DNA of 64,000 bases from Agromyces italicus DSM 16388 (GCF_000421545.1 NZ_ATXF01000004.1:62001-126000); one strand, 5' to 3'. Positions 38,772-48,742 are shown, counted from the stretch's first letter. Program-made: numbers and translations. Notes: generated by a model from the letters alone, not told the origin.

Positions 38772-40252
38772 CCACCAATGACGCCCCCGACGCCGTCGCC
38801 GAACTCGCCGCGCCCGCAGCGGCGGCGCCGCCCGCACGATCGATGCCGCAGGCGGCCGAGGCCGATCCGCGCATGCCGCGGCTCGCCGAGGCGCCGGGTT
38901 TCGGCGAGTGGATGCTCCAGGGCTGGGGCGAGGCCGATCGCACCCCGGCCGTACCGTCGGGCGCCTCAGGCGCGGCCGCTCGGCACCGGGCCCGGCTCGG
39001 GGAGGCGCTGCCGGGGCGCGTCCTCGCCGTCGCCGCGGGCCGAGCGCCCATGCGGGTCAACGACAATGCGCACGAGTTCCGCGCCGACAGCGACTTCCTC
39101 TGGCTCGTCGGCGCCGCGATCGAGGACGCCGTGCTGGTGCTCGAACCGGTCGCGGGCGGGCAGGAGCCGACGCTCTACCTGCCCGCGCCGTTCCGTCCCG
39201 GCGACGAGGGCTTCTTCGCGGATCCGCTCCGGGGCGAACTCTGGGTCGGACCGATGCCCGGGCTCCGCGAGTACGGCGACGCGCTCGGCGTGCGCACGCG
39301 GCGTCTCGAAGAGCTCGACCTGCCCGTCGACGCCCTGCTGGCGGGCGCCCCCGCCGCTGCGGGGCCGGCCGCCGCGCTCGCCGCCCGGCCGCGTTCGGCG
39401 GAGCTCGACCGCGTGCTCGCCGAACTCCGCATGATCAAGGACGAGTGGGAGCTCGCCGAACTGCGCGCGGCCGTCGACACGACGGTCGACGGGTTCGCCG
39501 CGACCGCGCTCGAGATCCCGCAGGCGGTGCGCCGCGGCGGCGAGCGCTGGCTCCAGGGCACCTTCGACCGGCATGCGCGCACCTTCGGATCCGGCGTCGG
39601 CTACGCGTCGATCGTCGGATCCGGCCCGCACGCGCCGATCTTGCACTGGGTGCGTGCGGAGGGCGAGATCGACCCCGACGCGCTGCTGCTGCTCGATCTC
39701 GGTGTGGAGCGACGCTCGGGCTACACCGCGGACGTCACCCGGACCCTGCCCGCCTCGGGACGGTTCGGGGCCGCGCAGCGAGAGGTTCACGACCTCGTCG
39801 AGCGCTCGCACCGCGCCGGACTCGCCGCGGTCGGGCCCGGCCGTGACTGGGCCGACTTCCACACCGCCTGCATGGAGGTGCTCGCCCGCGGGCTCGCCGA
39901 CTGGGGGCTCCTGCCGGTCTCGGTCGACGAGGCGCTCTCGCCCGGCGGGCAGCATCACCGCCGCTACCTCGTGTGCGGAGTCGGTCACCATCTCGGCCTC
40001 GACGTGCACGACTGTTCGACGGCGAGCCACGCCGCCTATCAGGGCGCGAAGATGCGGCCCGGCATGGTGCTGACGGTCGAGCCGGGGCTGTACTTCCACG
40101 CATTCGACGAAACCCTTCCGCCCGAGCTGCGCGGCATCGGGGTGCGCCTCGAGGACGACCTCGTGGTGACCGCAGCGGGCGGCGAGGTGCTCTCGGCCGG
40201 GCTGCCCATCGACGCCGACGGCATCGAGGGGTGGATGGCGGGGCTGCGCTGA
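38768..40252 (+). CDS. Aminopeptidase P family metallopeptidase (Xaa-Pro aminopeptidase)
   Basis: 494 aa. N-terminal AMP_N domain (MRVNDNAHEFRADSDFLWL) and pita-bread fold with metal ligands Asp (LLDLGVE), Asp (YTADVTRT), His (GVGHHLGLDVHD), Glu (TVEPGLYF) and Glu (VRLEDDLVV). It cleaves the residue before an N-terminal Xaa-Pro bond, complementing the iminopeptidase. The N-terminal 70 residues are Ala/Pro-rich and lack a signal peptide. Last gene of the operon. Confidence 0.92.
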   Translation: MTTNDAPDAVAELAAPAAAAPPARSMPQAAEADPRMPRLAEAPGFGEWMLQGWGEADRTPAVPSGASGAAARHRARLGEALPGRVLAVAAGRAPMRVNDNAHEFRADSDFLWLVGAAIEDAVLVLEPVAGGQEPTLYLPAPFRPGDEGFFADPLRGELWVGPMPGLREYGDALGVRTRRLEELDLPVDALLAGAPAAAGPAAALAARPRSAELDRVLAELRMIKDEWELAELRAAVDTTVDGFAATALEIPQAVRRGGERWLQGTFDRHARTFGSGVGYASIVGSGPHAPILHWVRAEGEIDPDALLLLDLGVERRSGYTADVTRTLPASGRFGAAQREVHDLVERSHRAGLAAVGPGRDWADFHTACMEVLARGLADWGLLPVSVDEALSPGGQHHRRYLVCGVGHHLGLDVHDCSTASHAAYQGAKMRPGMVLTVEPGLYFHAFDETLPPELRGIGVRLEDDLVVTAAGGEVLSAGLPIDADGIEGWMAGLR

Positions 40253-40270
40253 CGCGCGGCGCGGCGCCGG

Positions 40271-40300
40271 TTCGCGGGAGCCCGCCGAATCTGGCAGAAT
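40271..40300 (+). promoter_or_regulatory. Promoter of the rpsP operon
   Basis: -35-like TTCGCG (40271-40276), 18-base spacer, -10-like CAGAAT (40295-40300). The position fits a leader of about 117 bases before rpsP. Confidence 0.5.
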
Positions 40301-40328
40301 AGGGGGTTGGATCGCCGCCCGACCCTCT
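40301..40328 (+). promoter_or_regulatory. Hairpin at the 5' end of the rpsP leader
   Basis: AGGGGGTTGG (40301-40310) pairs fully, with two G-U pairs, with CCGACCCTCT (40319-40328) around an 8-base loop, right at the predicted transcript start. It could stabilise the leader or act in ribosomal-protein autoregulation; no known leader family was recognised. Confidence 0.4.
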
Positions 40329-40423
40329 ATCAGGCCGTGATCCGACCATTTTCGAGCTTCCGCCGGGTGTGCACCCCACGCTCCAGGCGATCGGTTCAAC
40401 CTTTCGACACATTCAGGAGAATC

Positions 40424-40846
40424 GTGGCTGTCAAGATCCGTCTCAAGCGTCTCGGCAAGATCCGTGCGCCGTACTACCGCATCGTCGTCGCCGACTCGCG
40501 CACCAAGCGCGACGGTCGTGTGATCGAGGAGATCGGCAAGTACCACCCCACCGAGCAGCCCTCGTTCATCGAGGTCGACTCGGAGCGGGCCCAGTACTGG
40601 CTCTCCGTCGGTGCGCAGCCGACCGAGCAGGTCGCCGCCATCCTCAAGCTCACGGGCGACTGGGGCAAGTTCAAGGGCGACGCGAACGCCGTCTCGACCG
40701 TGCAGACGAAGGCCGCCAAGGTCGAGTTCGTCGCCGACGAGAAGAAGAAGCCGGTGCTGAAGCCCAAGGCCGAGAAGCCGGCCCCCAAGGCCGAAGAGGC
40801 CCCGGCCGAGTCCGAGGCCGCGGAGACCGCGACGGACGAGGCGTAA
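40424..40846 (+). CDS. rpsP: 30S ribosomal protein S16
   Basis: 140 aa from GTG 40424 ([20 protein letters not shown] is diagnostic); AGGAGA lies 5 bases upstream. The first 85 or so residues are the S16 core. A long Lys/Ala/Glu/Pro tail ([20 protein letters not shown] and onward) is an actinobacterial-type extension, probably disordered. First gene of rpsP-KH-rimM-trmD. Confidence 0.97.
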   Translation: MAVKIRLKRLGKIRAPYYRIVVADSRTKRDGRVIEEIGKYHPTEQPSFIEVDSERAQYWLSVGAQPTEQVAAILKLTGDWGKFKGDANAVSTVQTKAAKVEFVADEKKKPVLKPKAEKPAPKAEEAPAESEAAETATDEA

Positions 40847-40849
40847 GCC

Positions 40850-41086
40850 TTGCTCCAGTCCGCGCTCGAACACCTCGTCAAGGGGATCGTCGATCACCCT
40901 GACGACGTGAAGGTCGTCGCAGCGGCTGGCGCACGCGGCGAGGTCCTCGAGGTTCATGTGAACCCCGAGGACCTCGGTCGCGTCATCGGTCGTGCCGGCC
41001 GTACGGCCAAGGCGCTCCGCACGCTCGTGACCGCGCTGGCCGATGGCCGCCGTGTGCGTGTCGACGTCGTCGACACCGACGACTGA
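40850..41086 (+). CDS. khpA: KH-domain RNA-binding protein (KhpA)
   Basis: 78 aa from TTG 40850, three bases after the rpsP stop. KH motif VIGRAGRTAKALRTLV. Conserved small RNA-binding protein between rpsP and rimM in actinobacteria and firmicutes; acts with KhpB/Jag in firmicutes. No upstream ATG or GTG is available, so the TTG is forced. Confidence 0.94.
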   Translation: MLQSALEHLVKGIVDHPDDVKVVAAAGARGEVLEVHVNPEDLGRVIGRAGRTAKALRTLVTALADGRRVRVDVVDTDD

Positions 41087-41087
41087 C

Positions 41088-41702
41088 GTGGCCGACGCAC
41101 CGGGTACGCAGCTCCGGGTCGGGCGCCTGACCAAGGCGCACGGCCTCAAGGGCGCCATCAAGCTCGAGCTCTACACCGACGACCCCGAGCGTCGCTTCGT
41201 GCCCGGCGCGGTGTTCTCGTTGCAGGTCCCGAAGGACTCGCCGTGGCACGGCGAGCACCTGACCCTCCGCGAGGTGCGCTGGTACAACGGGCAGCCGGTC
41301 GGGTTCTTCGAGGGCGTCGACGACCGCACCGCGGCCGAGACGCTGCTGAAGGCCATCCTCTGGGTCGACCAGGTCGACGATGAGGCACCCGAAGACGACG
41401 CCTGGTACGACCACCAGCTGATCGGGCTCGCCGTCATTCGCGACGGCGCGCGCATCGGCGAGGTCGTGCACGTCGAGCACCTGCCCGCGCAAGACCTGCT
41501 GATCGTGCGCGTCGACGAGGAGCGCGAGGGCGGCCGCGACGTCATGGTCCCGTTCGTCTCGGCGATCGTGCCCGAGGTCGACCTCGAGGCCGGCACGCTC
41601 ACCGTCACCCCGCCGGCCGGGCTCTTCGAAGAGCTCGCCGAGAGCGAGACGGCGGACGCCTCGGCCGAGCCCGTCGCCGACGGCGACGCCCCCGCCGAAT
41701 AG
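41088..41702 (+). CDS. rimM: Ribosome maturation factor RimM
   Basis: 204 aa from GTG 41088, one base after the khpA stop. RimM domain [20 protein letters not shown] at the N-terminus and PRC-barrel [18 protein letters not shown] after residue 95. Binds S19 and aids 30S head assembly. The C-terminus carries a Glu/Ala-rich tail. Confidence 0.96.
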   Translation: MADAPGTQLRVGRLTKAHGLKGAIKLELYTDDPERRFVPGAVFSLQVPKDSPWHGEHLTLREVRWYNGQPVGFFEGVDDRTAAETLLKAILWVDQVDDEAPEDDAWYDHQLIGLAVIRDGARIGEVVHVEHLPAQDLLIVRVDEEREGGRDVMVPFVSAIVPEVDLEAGTLTVTPPAGLFEELAESETADASAEPVADGDAPAE

Positions 41703-41710
41703 GTCGCTCG

Positions 41711-42421
41711 ATGCGCGTCGACATCGTCACGATCTTCCCCGAGTTCTTCTCGGTGCTCGACCTGTCGCTCCTCGGCAGGGCGCGCGAGTCCGGCCTCCTC
41801 GACGTCACCGCGCACGACCTGCGGGACTTCACGCACGACCGGCATCGCACCGTCGACGACACGCCGTACGGCGGCGGTGCGGGTATGGTCATGAAGCCCG
41901 AGCCGTGGGGCGAGGCCCTCGACTCGATCGTCGGCGACGGGGCATCCGATGCGCTGCTCATCGTGCCCTCGCCCGCGGGCGAGCCGTTCACCCAGGCGAT
42001 CGCCCGCGAACTCGCCGATGAGCAGCACCTCGTCTTCGCCTGCGGGCGCTACGAGGGCATCGACCAGCGCGTCGTCGACCACTACGCGACGCGGATGCGC
42101 GTGCGGCTCGTCTCGCTCGGCGACTATGTGCTGAACGGCGGCGAGGTCGCCGTGATGGCGATGATCGAGGCGGCGGGCCGACTCGTCCCCGGCGTCGTCG
42201 GCAACCCCGAGTCGCTCGTCGAGGAGTCGCACGAGAACGGCCTGCTCGAGTACCCGAGCTACACGAAGCCCGCCGAGTGGCGGGGGATCGAGGTGCCGCC
42301 GGTCCTGCGCTCGGGCAACCACGGCGCGGTCGCGGCGTGGCGGCACGAGCAGCAAGTCGAACGCACCCGTCGCGTGCGACCCGAACTGCTCGGCGACGGA
42401 CCGACCGCCCCAGGTGCGTGA
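41711..42421 (+). CDS. trmD: tRNA (guanine37-N1)-methyltransferase
   Basis: 236 aa. [22 protein letters not shown] start, knot motif [27 protein letters not shown], and [13 protein letters not shown]. Methylates G37 of tRNAs reading CNN codons to prevent frameshifting. Last gene of the operon. In M. tuberculosis rplS follows closely; here a 13 kb nitrate island and map intervene. Confidence 0.97.
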   Translation: MRVDIVTIFPEFFSVLDLSLLGRARESGLLDVTAHDLRDFTHDRHRTVDDTPYGGGAGMVMKPEPWGEALDSIVGDGASDALLIVPSPAGEPFTQAIARELADEQHLVFACGRYEGIDQRVVDHYATRMRVRLVSLGDYVLNGGEVAVMAMIEAAGRLVPGVVGNPESLVEESHENGLLEYPSYTKPAEWRGIEVPPVLRSGNHGAVAAWRHEQQVERTRRVRPELLGDGPTAPGA

Positions 42422-42428
42422 GGCCTTC

Positions 42429-42482
42429 TTCACGCGCCCGAAACATCGGGCTCGCCGCCCCGTAACACCCGCTTCATAGCGT
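42429..42482 (+). promoter_or_regulatory. GlnR-like box and -10 element upstream of the sirohydrochlorin chelatase gene
   Basis: TTCAC (42429-42433), 6 bases, GAAAC (42440-42444), 17 bases, GTAAC (42462-42466), 10 bases, TAGCGT (42477-42482). The TTCAC-n6-GAAAC part matches the GlnR consensus gTnAC-n6-GaAAC. The same layout recurs at 53408-53461. Confidence 0.7.
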
Positions 42483-42530
42483 CGAATCGGCGGGCACCAA
42501 CGATTCCCGCCGGAGAGCGCGGGTCGGAGC

Positions 42531-43286
42531 ATGGTCGTCACGAATGCGGCGTCGGCGCCGTTGCACCGGCCGGAAGGCCGGCCGCTCCGTCTCGTCGCGG
42601 TGACGCACGGGGCGCCTTCCACGGCGAACCGCGAGTCGATCATGCGCCTCGTCGACGGGGTCGCCTCGGCCAGGCCCGAGCTCGACGTCGCCATCAGCTT
42701 CGTCGATGCACGGGAGGGCGATCTCGCGGCCGCACTCGGCAGCGGTGGGCCCGCCCCGGTGATCGTTCCGCTCGTGCTGTCGGCGGGGTTCCACGTGCGC
42801 ACCCGGCTCTCGCTCGGCCTCGAGCGGCTCGGTGCCGGTGCCGGGCTGGCCGAGGCGCTCGGTCCCGACGAACGCATCGTCGACGTGCTCGCGCGGCGGC
42901 TCTCGCTGGCGGGCCTCGAAGACGACGACGCCGTCGTCCTCGCCGCCGCCGGATCGAACGATCCGCGCGCGGTCCGGGAGTGCTTCGAGACCGGGCGCGG
43001 CCTCGGCGTCAGGCTGGGCCGGCCGGTCACGGTCGGCTTCATCGCCGCGGCGATCCCGCGGCTGCCCGACGCGATCGAGATGATCCGCGAGGTGCACCCC
43101 GGGGTGCGAATCGCCGTCGTGCCGTATCTGCTCGCGCCCGGCGCCTTCTCCGACGCGGTCGCTGCGACGGGAGCCGAACTCGTCGCCGAGCCCCTGCTCT
43201 CGCCCCGGGAGTCCGCCGCCGCCGAACTCGTCGAGCTCGTGCTCGACCGCTATTCGGCCGCCGCGTCACGTCGCGTCGCGGTGTAG
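42531..43286 (+). CDS. Sirohydrochlorin chelatase (CbiX/SirB family)
   Basis: 251 aa. CbiX-type duplicated fold with the first metal-site His in VAVTHGAP and a second in LSAGFHVRTRL. In this nitrate cluster it most likely inserts iron into sirohydrochlorin to make siroheme for NirB. Together with the SUMT and HemD genes it completes the local siroheme route, although the precorrin-2 dehydrogenase was not seen in the window. Monocistronic, convergent with the nitrate reductase operon. Confidence 0.85.
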   Translation: MVVTNAASAPLHRPEGRPLRLVAVTHGAPSTANRESIMRLVDGVASARPELDVAISFVDAREGDLAAALGSGGPAPVIVPLVLSAGFHVRTRLSLGLERLGAGAGLAEALGPDERIVDVLARRLSLAGLEDDDAVVLAAAGSNDPRAVRECFETGRGLGVRLGRPVTVGFIAAAIPRLPDAIEMIREVHPGVRIAVVPYLLAPGAFSDAVAATGAELVAEPLLSPRESAAAELVELVLDRYSAAASRRVAV

Positions 43287-43338
43287 GCGGCGGAGGGGCG
43301 CGTTCGGCACGCGAGTCGTATGCCGCAGCACCGACCGC

Positions 43339-45033
43339 TCAGCCGGTGCGGCTGGGAGCGTCGTCAGGCGAGCCCGCGGGGGCGGGATCGCCCGCGCCCG
43401 CCGGCTTCGACGCCGCGCGTGCGAGCACCTCGCCGATGCGGCCCTTGCACCCGCCGCAGCCCGTGCCCGCCCGGGTGTCGCGCCCGATGCACTCGACCGT
43501 CGTGCTTCCGCTCGCGGTCGAGGCCTCGATGCGCTCGACCGTGACGCCGTTGCACCAGCACACGGTCGCGGTCGGTGCGAACGCATCGCCCGAAGCGGAC
43601 GGGTCGAAATCGGGGCCGTCGAAACGGAGGAGCAGCGAGCGGTCGGCCGGGAGCTCGCCGCGCCGCTCGAACAGCAGCGTGAGCTCGGCGGCGGTGCGCG
43701 GCATCCCGACGCTCGCGAAACCCGTGAGCACCCCGCCCTCGGTCACCATCTTCACGTAGCGGTGGTGCTCGGGGTCGGCCCACTGGGCGACACGTCGCCG
43801 GGGGTGCGAGGGATGCTCGTCCCACGGCTCCGCCGAGACGTCGCCGACGGCGACCACATCGAGGTGCTCGGCCTTCAGCATCACGATCGCCTCGCGCTCG
43901 GCGGGCAGGGCCGGGCGTTCGCCGGGCAGCGAACCGTCGTCGCCGAGCTCCGTCGAACGAGTGGATGCCTCGCCGCGGGCCTCGGCCGAGAGCCGGGCCG
44001 CGAGCCAGTCGGCCTGCCGCCAGCCGGGGCCGATGAGCCCGGCCGGTGCGCCCGGCAGATCGCGTTCGCGGGCGTTCTGCTCGGTGCGCTCCACGATCTG
44101 GGCGCAGTCGCCGATCGCGAAGACGGCCGGGTCGCTCCAGGAGGCGAGCCAGGGGTGCACGACGACGCCGGCCGCCGTGCGGAGCCCGGCGAGCGTCGCG
44201 AGCTCGGTGCGGGCGCCGACCCCGCAGGAGAGCACGAGCAGGTCGCCGCGGAGCTGCTTCCCGTCGGCGGTGACCAGCTGATCGAAGCGGCGGCTGCCGT
44301 CGGCCTCGTCGCGGAACCCGACCGCCTCGGCGCGCGAGTTCGCGACGACGGTGACGCCGGTGCGCCGGAGCGCGGCACGGAGCACGAGCCCCGCGCCGCG
44401 GTCGAGGTTGCGGGGCATCGGGTGCGGGCCGTGGTGCACGACGCACACCTCCGCGCCCGCGTGCGCGGCAGCCAGCGCGAGCTCGAGCCCGAGCACTCCC
44501 GCGCCGAGCACGATGATGCGGCGCCGCGCCCGAACCGCGGCGAGCACGCGTTCGGCGTCGGCGAGGTCGCGGAGCGCCGTGATGCCCGACGGCAGCTCGT
44601 CGTCGCGGCCGACGAGCGAATCCGGATACTTCTCGAGCGAGACGAGGTCGCGACGGTGCCGTTCGACCCCGTCGAGGGTGGGCACGTTCGCGCGCGCGCC
44701 CGTCGCGAGCACGAGCCGGTCGTAGCCGACGCGCTCGCCGGTCGAGAGCTCGACCGTGCGGGCGTCGCGGTCGATCGTGCGCGCGGCGACGCCGAGCATC
44801 ATCCTGACGCCCGCGGCCTCCGCGGCCTCCCGGTCGCCGACGAGCATCGAGTCGAGCTCGGTGCCGCCGACCGCGTACTCGGCGACGAGCACGCGGTTGT
44901 AGGCCTCCATCGCCTCGCCGCCGATCACGGTCAGCTCGAGGGAGCCGTCGGCGACGGCCGGCAGCAGCTCCTCGACGAAACGTGCGCCGACCGGTCCGTA
45001 GCCGAGGAGGACGACGTGTCGCGGAGTGGTCAT
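43339..45033 (-). CDS. nasB: Nitrate reductase electron-transfer flavoprotein (NasB type) with [2Fe-2S] domain
   Basis: 564 aa. N-terminal FAD motif LLGYGPVGARFVEELL, NAD-binding VLGAGVLGLELALAAAHAG, and a C-terminal BFD-like cluster with CWCNG and GTGCGGCKG. NirB-like flavoprotein half lacking the siroheme domain, as in bacillary NasB, the partner that passes NAD(P)H electrons to NasC. Overlaps the nitrate reductase stop by 4 bases. Last gene of narK-nasA-nasB on the minus strand. Confidence 0.85.
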   Translation of the reverse strand: MTTPRHVVLLGYGPVGARFVEELLPAVADGSLELTVIGGEAMEAYNRVLVAEYAVGGTELDSMLVGDREAAEAAGVRMMLGVAARTIDRDARTVELSTGERVGYDRLVLATGARANVPTLDGVERHRRDLVSLEKYPDSLVGRDDELPSGITALRDLADAERVLAAVRARRRIIVLGAGVLGLELALAAAHAGAEVCVVHHGPHPMPRNLDRGAGLVLRAALRRTGVTVVANSRAEAVGFRDEADGSRRFDQLVTADGKQLRGDLLVLSCGVGARTELATLAGLRTAAGVVVHPWLASWSDPAVFAIGDCAQIVERTEQNARERDLPGAPAGLIGPGWRQADWLAARLSAEARGEASTRSTELGDDGSLPGERPALPAEREAIVMLKAEHLDVVAVGDVSAEPWDEHPSHPRRRVAQWADPEHHRYVKMVTEGGVLTGFASVGMPRTAAELTLLFERRGELPADRSLLLRFDGPDFDPSASGDAFAPTATVCWCNGVTVERIEASTASGSTTVECIGRDTRAGTGCGGCKGRIGEVLARAASKPAGAGDPAPAGSPDDAPSRTG

Positions 45034-47219
45034 GTCGTGGCTCCGGCTTCTGCAGGGCGGGGTGCCGGGTCGGTCGCGAGGCCCGTCGCGGGCCGGGGCT
45101 TCGAGCGGTGTGCTGCGCGCAGGCGCACCCGATTGGTCTTGAACTCGGGCATCGCCGAGACGGGGTCGACCCGGTCGCTCGTGAGCAGGTTCGCCGTCTG
45201 ACGGTCGCCGAAGTGGAAGGGGAGGAACACGGTCTCGACGCGCACCTCGGTCGTGAGCCGGGCGGGGCAGGCGACGAGTCCGCGCTCGTTCGCGAGCTCG
45301 ACGATCTCGCCGTCGGCGATGCCGAGCCGTGCAGCGGTCGCCGGGTGGATCGAGGCGCGCAGTTCGGGCTCGGCGGTCATGAGTTCGGGCACGAGCCTCG
45401 TCTGCGCCCCGCTCTGGTAGTGCTCGAGGAGGCGCCCGGTGACGAGGGTGAGTTCGTCGGGGGCGGGGCCCTCGAGCACTGCGTTCCGCACCGTGACCGG
45501 CACGAGCCGGGCGAGGCCGTCGGGGTGCGCGAAGCGCTCGGCGAAGAGCCGCGGGGTGCCCGCGCTGCCGCGCGGGTACGGCCAGTATGCGACCTCGCCC
45601 CGGTCGAGCATCGCGTAGTCGATGCCCGAGTAGTCGGCGAGACCGCCCTCCGAGGCCAGGCGCAGCTCCTCGAAGACGCGTTCGGGGTCGGTGTCGAACG
45701 TCGCCCGGCAGTCGAGCCGCCGGGCGAGCTCGGCGAGCACCCAGAGCTCGTCGCGCGTGCCCTCGGGGGCCTCGAGCGCTCGGCGGCGCCGCAGCACGCG
45801 CCCTTCGAGCGAGGTCATCGTGCCCTCCTCCTCGGCCCACTGGCGCACGGGCAGCACGACGTCGGCGAGCGCGGCCGTCTCGGAGCGCACGAAGTCGCAC
45901 ACGACGAGGAGATCGAGGGCGGCGATTCCTGCGCGCACCGAGGCCGCATTCGGCGAGGAGACGACGAGGTTCGAGCCGTGCACGAGGAGCGCTCGCACCC
46001 CGCCCTCGCGCCCCATCGACGCCAGCAGCTCGACCGCGGGGAGCCCTGGCCCGGGGATCGCCTCGGGCGGGACGCCCCAGACCCCGGCGACGTGGGCGCG
46101 CGCCGCCGGGTCGGTGATCTTGCGGTAGCCCGGCAGCTGATCGCACTTCTGCCCGTGCTCGCGCCCGCCTTGGCCGTTGCCCTGGCCGGTCAGTGTGCCG
46201 TAGCCGCTGCCCGGGCGCCCGGGCAGGCCGAGCAGCAGCGCGAGGTTGATCGCGGCCGTCGCCGTGTCGGTGCCGTCGACGTGCTGCTCGACACCGCGCC
46301 CGGTGAGGATGAAGGTGCCGCCGCCGGCGGCGAGGCGACGGGCGAGCCCGCGAATCGACGAAGCGGGCACCCCCGTCACCGACTGGACACGCTCGGGCCA
46401 CCAGCTCGCGACCGACCGACGAAGCGCCGCGAACCCGGTCGTGCGCCGGTCGACGTAGTCGGCGTCGACGAGCCGCTCGGCGATCACCTGGTGGATGAGG
46501 CCGAGCAGCAGCACGAGGTCGGTGCCCGGCGCCGGCTGCAGATGCAGGCCCTGCCCGTCGTCGGCGAGTCTCGCGGTCGCGGTCCGGCGCGGGTCGACGA
46601 CGACGAGGCCGCCGGCCGACTGGGCGCCTGCGAGATGTCCGATGAACGGGGGCATCGTCGCGGCCACGTTCGAGCCGAGGAGGAGTACGGTCTCGGCGCC
46701 GTCCAGCTCCTCGACGGGGAACGGCAGCCCGCGATCGACGCCGAACGCCCGATTGCCCGCGGCTGCGGCCGACGACATGCAGTAGCGGCCGTTGTAGTCG
46801 ATGCGGCTCGTGCCGAGCGCGAGCCTCGCGAACTTGCCGAGCAGGTAGGCCTTCTCGTTCGTGAGGCCGCCGCCGCCGAAGACGCCGACGGCATCGGCGC
46901 CGTACTCCTCGCGGATGCCTCGGAGCCGACCCGCGACGAGATCGAGCGCCTCGTCCCAGCTCGCCTCGACCAGTTCGCCGCCGGCACCCCGTACGAGCGG
47001 CACCCGGAGTCGTGAGGTGCTGCTGAGGAGTTCGGCCGAGGTCCACCCCTTCTTGCACAGCCCTCCGCGATTCGTCGGGAAGTCGCGCGCGGCGACGCTC
47101 ACCGGCGCCGGCGACGGCGCCGCGGACGAGGCCGACGCCGTGGCATCCGGTTCGCTGAGCGTCATCGCGCACTGCAGTGCGCAGTACGGGCAGTGGGTGG
47201 CGGTGGCGGCTCGCGGCAT
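45030..47219 (-). CDS. Assimilatory nitrate reductase, molybdopterin catalytic subunit
   Basis: 729 aa, MGD-type. N-terminal [4Fe-4S] motif CPYCALQC with a fourth Cys in GGLCKKGW; molybdopterin segments GRYCMSSAA, LLLGSNVAATMPPF, GRGVEQHVDGT; C-terminal domain VTGRLLEHYQSGAQT. Cytoplasmic: no twin-arginine signal. Start MPRAATATHCPYC gives an 11-base gap from the transporter. A longer upstream frame is an artefact. Equivalent to NasA/NasC/NarB in different nomenclatures. Confidence 0.92.
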   Translation of the reverse strand: MPRAATATHCPYCALQCAMTLSEPDATASASSAAPSPAPVSVAARDFPTNRGGLCKKGWTSAELLSSTSRLRVPLVRGAGGELVEASWDEALDLVAGRLRGIREEYGADAVGVFGGGGLTNEKAYLLGKFARLALGTSRIDYNGRYCMSSAAAAGNRAFGVDRGLPFPVEELDGAETVLLLGSNVAATMPPFIGHLAGAQSAGGLVVVDPRRTATARLADDGQGLHLQPAPGTDLVLLLGLIHQVIAERLVDADYVDRRTTGFAALRRSVASWWPERVQSVTGVPASSIRGLARRLAAGGGTFILTGRGVEQHVDGTDTATAAINLALLLGLPGRPGSGYGTLTGQGNGQGGREHGQKCDQLPGYRKITDPAARAHVAGVWGVPPEAIPGPGLPAVELLASMGREGGVRALLVHGSNLVVSSPNAASVRAGIAALDLLVVCDFVRSETAALADVVLPVRQWAEEEGTMTSLEGRVLRRRRALEAPEGTRDELWVLAELARRLDCRATFDTDPERVFEELRLASEGGLADYSGIDYAMLDRGEVAYWPYPRGSAGTPRLFAERFAHPDGLARLVPVTVRNAVLEGPAPDELTLVTGRLLEHYQSGAQTRLVPELMTAEPELRASIHPATAARLGIADGEIVELANERGLVACPARLTTEVRVETVFLPFHFGDRQTANLLTSDRVDPVSAMPEFKTNRVRLRAAHRSKPRPATGLATDPAPRPAEAGATT

Positions 47220-47230
47220 TCGTGCTCGAT

Positions 47231-48637
47231 TCAGATCTGCTGCGCCCGGGCCCGACCGGGCCGGACGTAGACGAGGGCGGTCAGGGCGAGGAGCACGGCG
47301 TAGCCGGCGACGAAGCCGAGGAAGGCGGCGGCGTACCCGCCCGTCGCCTGGAACGAGAGGTTCAACGCCTGGGGGATGAGGAAGCCGCCGTACGCGCCGA
47401 TCGCCGAGATGAGGCCGAGCGCCGCGGCCGCCTTGCGTCTGCGTGCCGACTCGTCGCCCGAGGCGCGCAGCGCGAACACGATCGGCACCATCCGGTAGGT
47501 CGAGCCGTTCCCGATGCCGGCCGCGGCGAAGAGCAGCAGGAACAGGCCGAGGAAGCCCCAGAATCCCGTGACCGGCAGGGCGACGACGACCGCGAGGGTG
47601 ATCGCCGCCATCGCCGCGAAGGCGCTCATGGTGATGCGGGCGCCGCCGAAGCGATCGGCGAGACGTCCGCCGTAGGGGCGCGCGAGCGAACCGATGAGCG
47701 CTCCCATGAAGGCGAGCGAGACCGAGGTGCCGCCGACGGCGATCGTCGAGAAATCGGGGAACTGGTCGACGATGAGCTTCGGGAACACGCTCGCGAAGCC
47801 GATGAACGAGCCGAAGGTGCCGATGTAGAGCAGCGACAGCACCCAGAGGTGCGGTTCCCTGAGGGCCGCCGCCGAACCGGCGAGATCGGCCTTCGCGTTC
47901 GAGAGGTTGTCCATCCGGCGCCACGCGCCGAGCATCGCGACGACGATGAACGGAACCCAGATCCATCCGGCGATCGGCAGGTTGAGGGATGCCCCTGCGC
48001 CGATCGTGATGACGACGGGCACGATGAACTGGGCGACGGCGGCGCCGAGGTTGCCACCCGCGGCGTTGAGCCCGAGAGCCCAGCCCTTCTCGCGCTGCGG
48101 ATAGAAGTACGTGATGTTCGACATCGAACTCGCGAAGTTGCCGCCGCCGAATCCGGCGAGGGCCGCCACCGCGAGGAGGACGCCGAACGGCGTCTCGGGG
48201 TTCCCGACGCAGACGGCGAGGGCGATCGCCGGGGCGAGCAGCAGCCCCGCCGAGATGATCGTCCAGTTCCGGCCGCCGAAACGGGGCACGAGGAAGGAGT
48301 AGGGAATGCGGAGCGTCGCACCGACGAGGCTCGGGATCGAGATCAGCCAGAAGATCTCACCCGTCGAGAGCTCGAAGCCGGCCTCCGGCAGGGTCACCGC
48401 GACGATCGACCAGAGTTGCCAGATCACGAAACCGAGGAACTCGGCGAAGATCGACCAGCGGAGGTTGCGACGTGCGATCGCGCGCCCCACGCCGTTCCAC
48501 TGCGTCCGATCCTCGGGGTCCCAGCCGTCGATCCAGCGGCCCGGGCGCATCGTGAGGACGGGGGCCGGGGCGACGGACGTGGGCGTGCCCGTGGCGGGAT
48601 CCGGCTGGTGCTGCTCGGTGCTGACGGTGTCGGTCAT
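47231..48637 (-). CDS. narK: Nitrate/nitrite transporter (NarK family MFS)
   Basis: 468 aa, about 12 membrane helices. NarK-type features: FGGGNFASSMSNITYFYPQREKG (nitrate signature region) and GSTYRMVPIVFA in the second half. First gene of the minus-strand operon with nitrate reductase and NasB, behind a GlnR-like promoter at 48683-48725. Its position with an assimilatory enzyme suggests nitrate uptake. Confidence 0.92.
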   Translation of the reverse strand: MTDTVSTEQHQPDPATGTPTSVAPAPVLTMRPGRWIDGWDPEDRTQWNGVGRAIARRNLRWSIFAEFLGFVIWQLWSIVAVTLPEAGFELSTGEIFWLISIPSLVGATLRIPYSFLVPRFGGRNWTIISAGLLLAPAIALAVCVGNPETPFGVLLAVAALAGFGGGNFASSMSNITYFYPQREKGWALGLNAAGGNLGAAVAQFIVPVVITIGAGASLNLPIAGWIWVPFIVVAMLGAWRRMDNLSNAKADLAGSAAALREPHLWVLSLLYIGTFGSFIGFASVFPKLIVDQFPDFSTIAVGGTSVSLAFMGALIGSLARPYGGRLADRFGGARITMSAFAAMAAITLAVVVALPVTGFWGFLGLFLLLFAAAGIGNGSTYRMVPIVFALRASGDESARRRKAAAALGLISAIGAYGGFLIPQALNLSFQATGGYAAAFLGFVAGYAVLLALTALVYVRPGRARAQQI

Positions 48638-48682
48638 CGGTGCCTCCGGTGCGGTCGTTCGTGCGCGGAACTCGTGCGACCG

Positions 48683-48725
48683 ACGCTACGGAGCCGGTGT
48701 TTCCGCGGATCGTGCCGATCGTGAA
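48683..48725 (-). promoter_or_regulatory. GlnR-like promoter of narK-nitrate reductase operon
   Basis: On the minus strand: TTCAC (48725-48721), 17 bases, GAAAC (48703-48699), 10 bases, TAGCGT (48688-48683) followed by CG. GAAAC-n10-TAGCGT is identical in spacing to the promoters at 42462 and 53441. Predicted leader of about 39 bases. Confidence 0.65.
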
Positions 48726-48742
48726 CGCCTCGTCTCGAGGTG

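Noticed and set aside
43760..45201. Plus-strand frame of 479 codons opposite nasB
   Set aside because: Shadow of the flavoprotein gene; no motif, and the minus strand has clear FAD, NAD and [2Fe-2S] sites.
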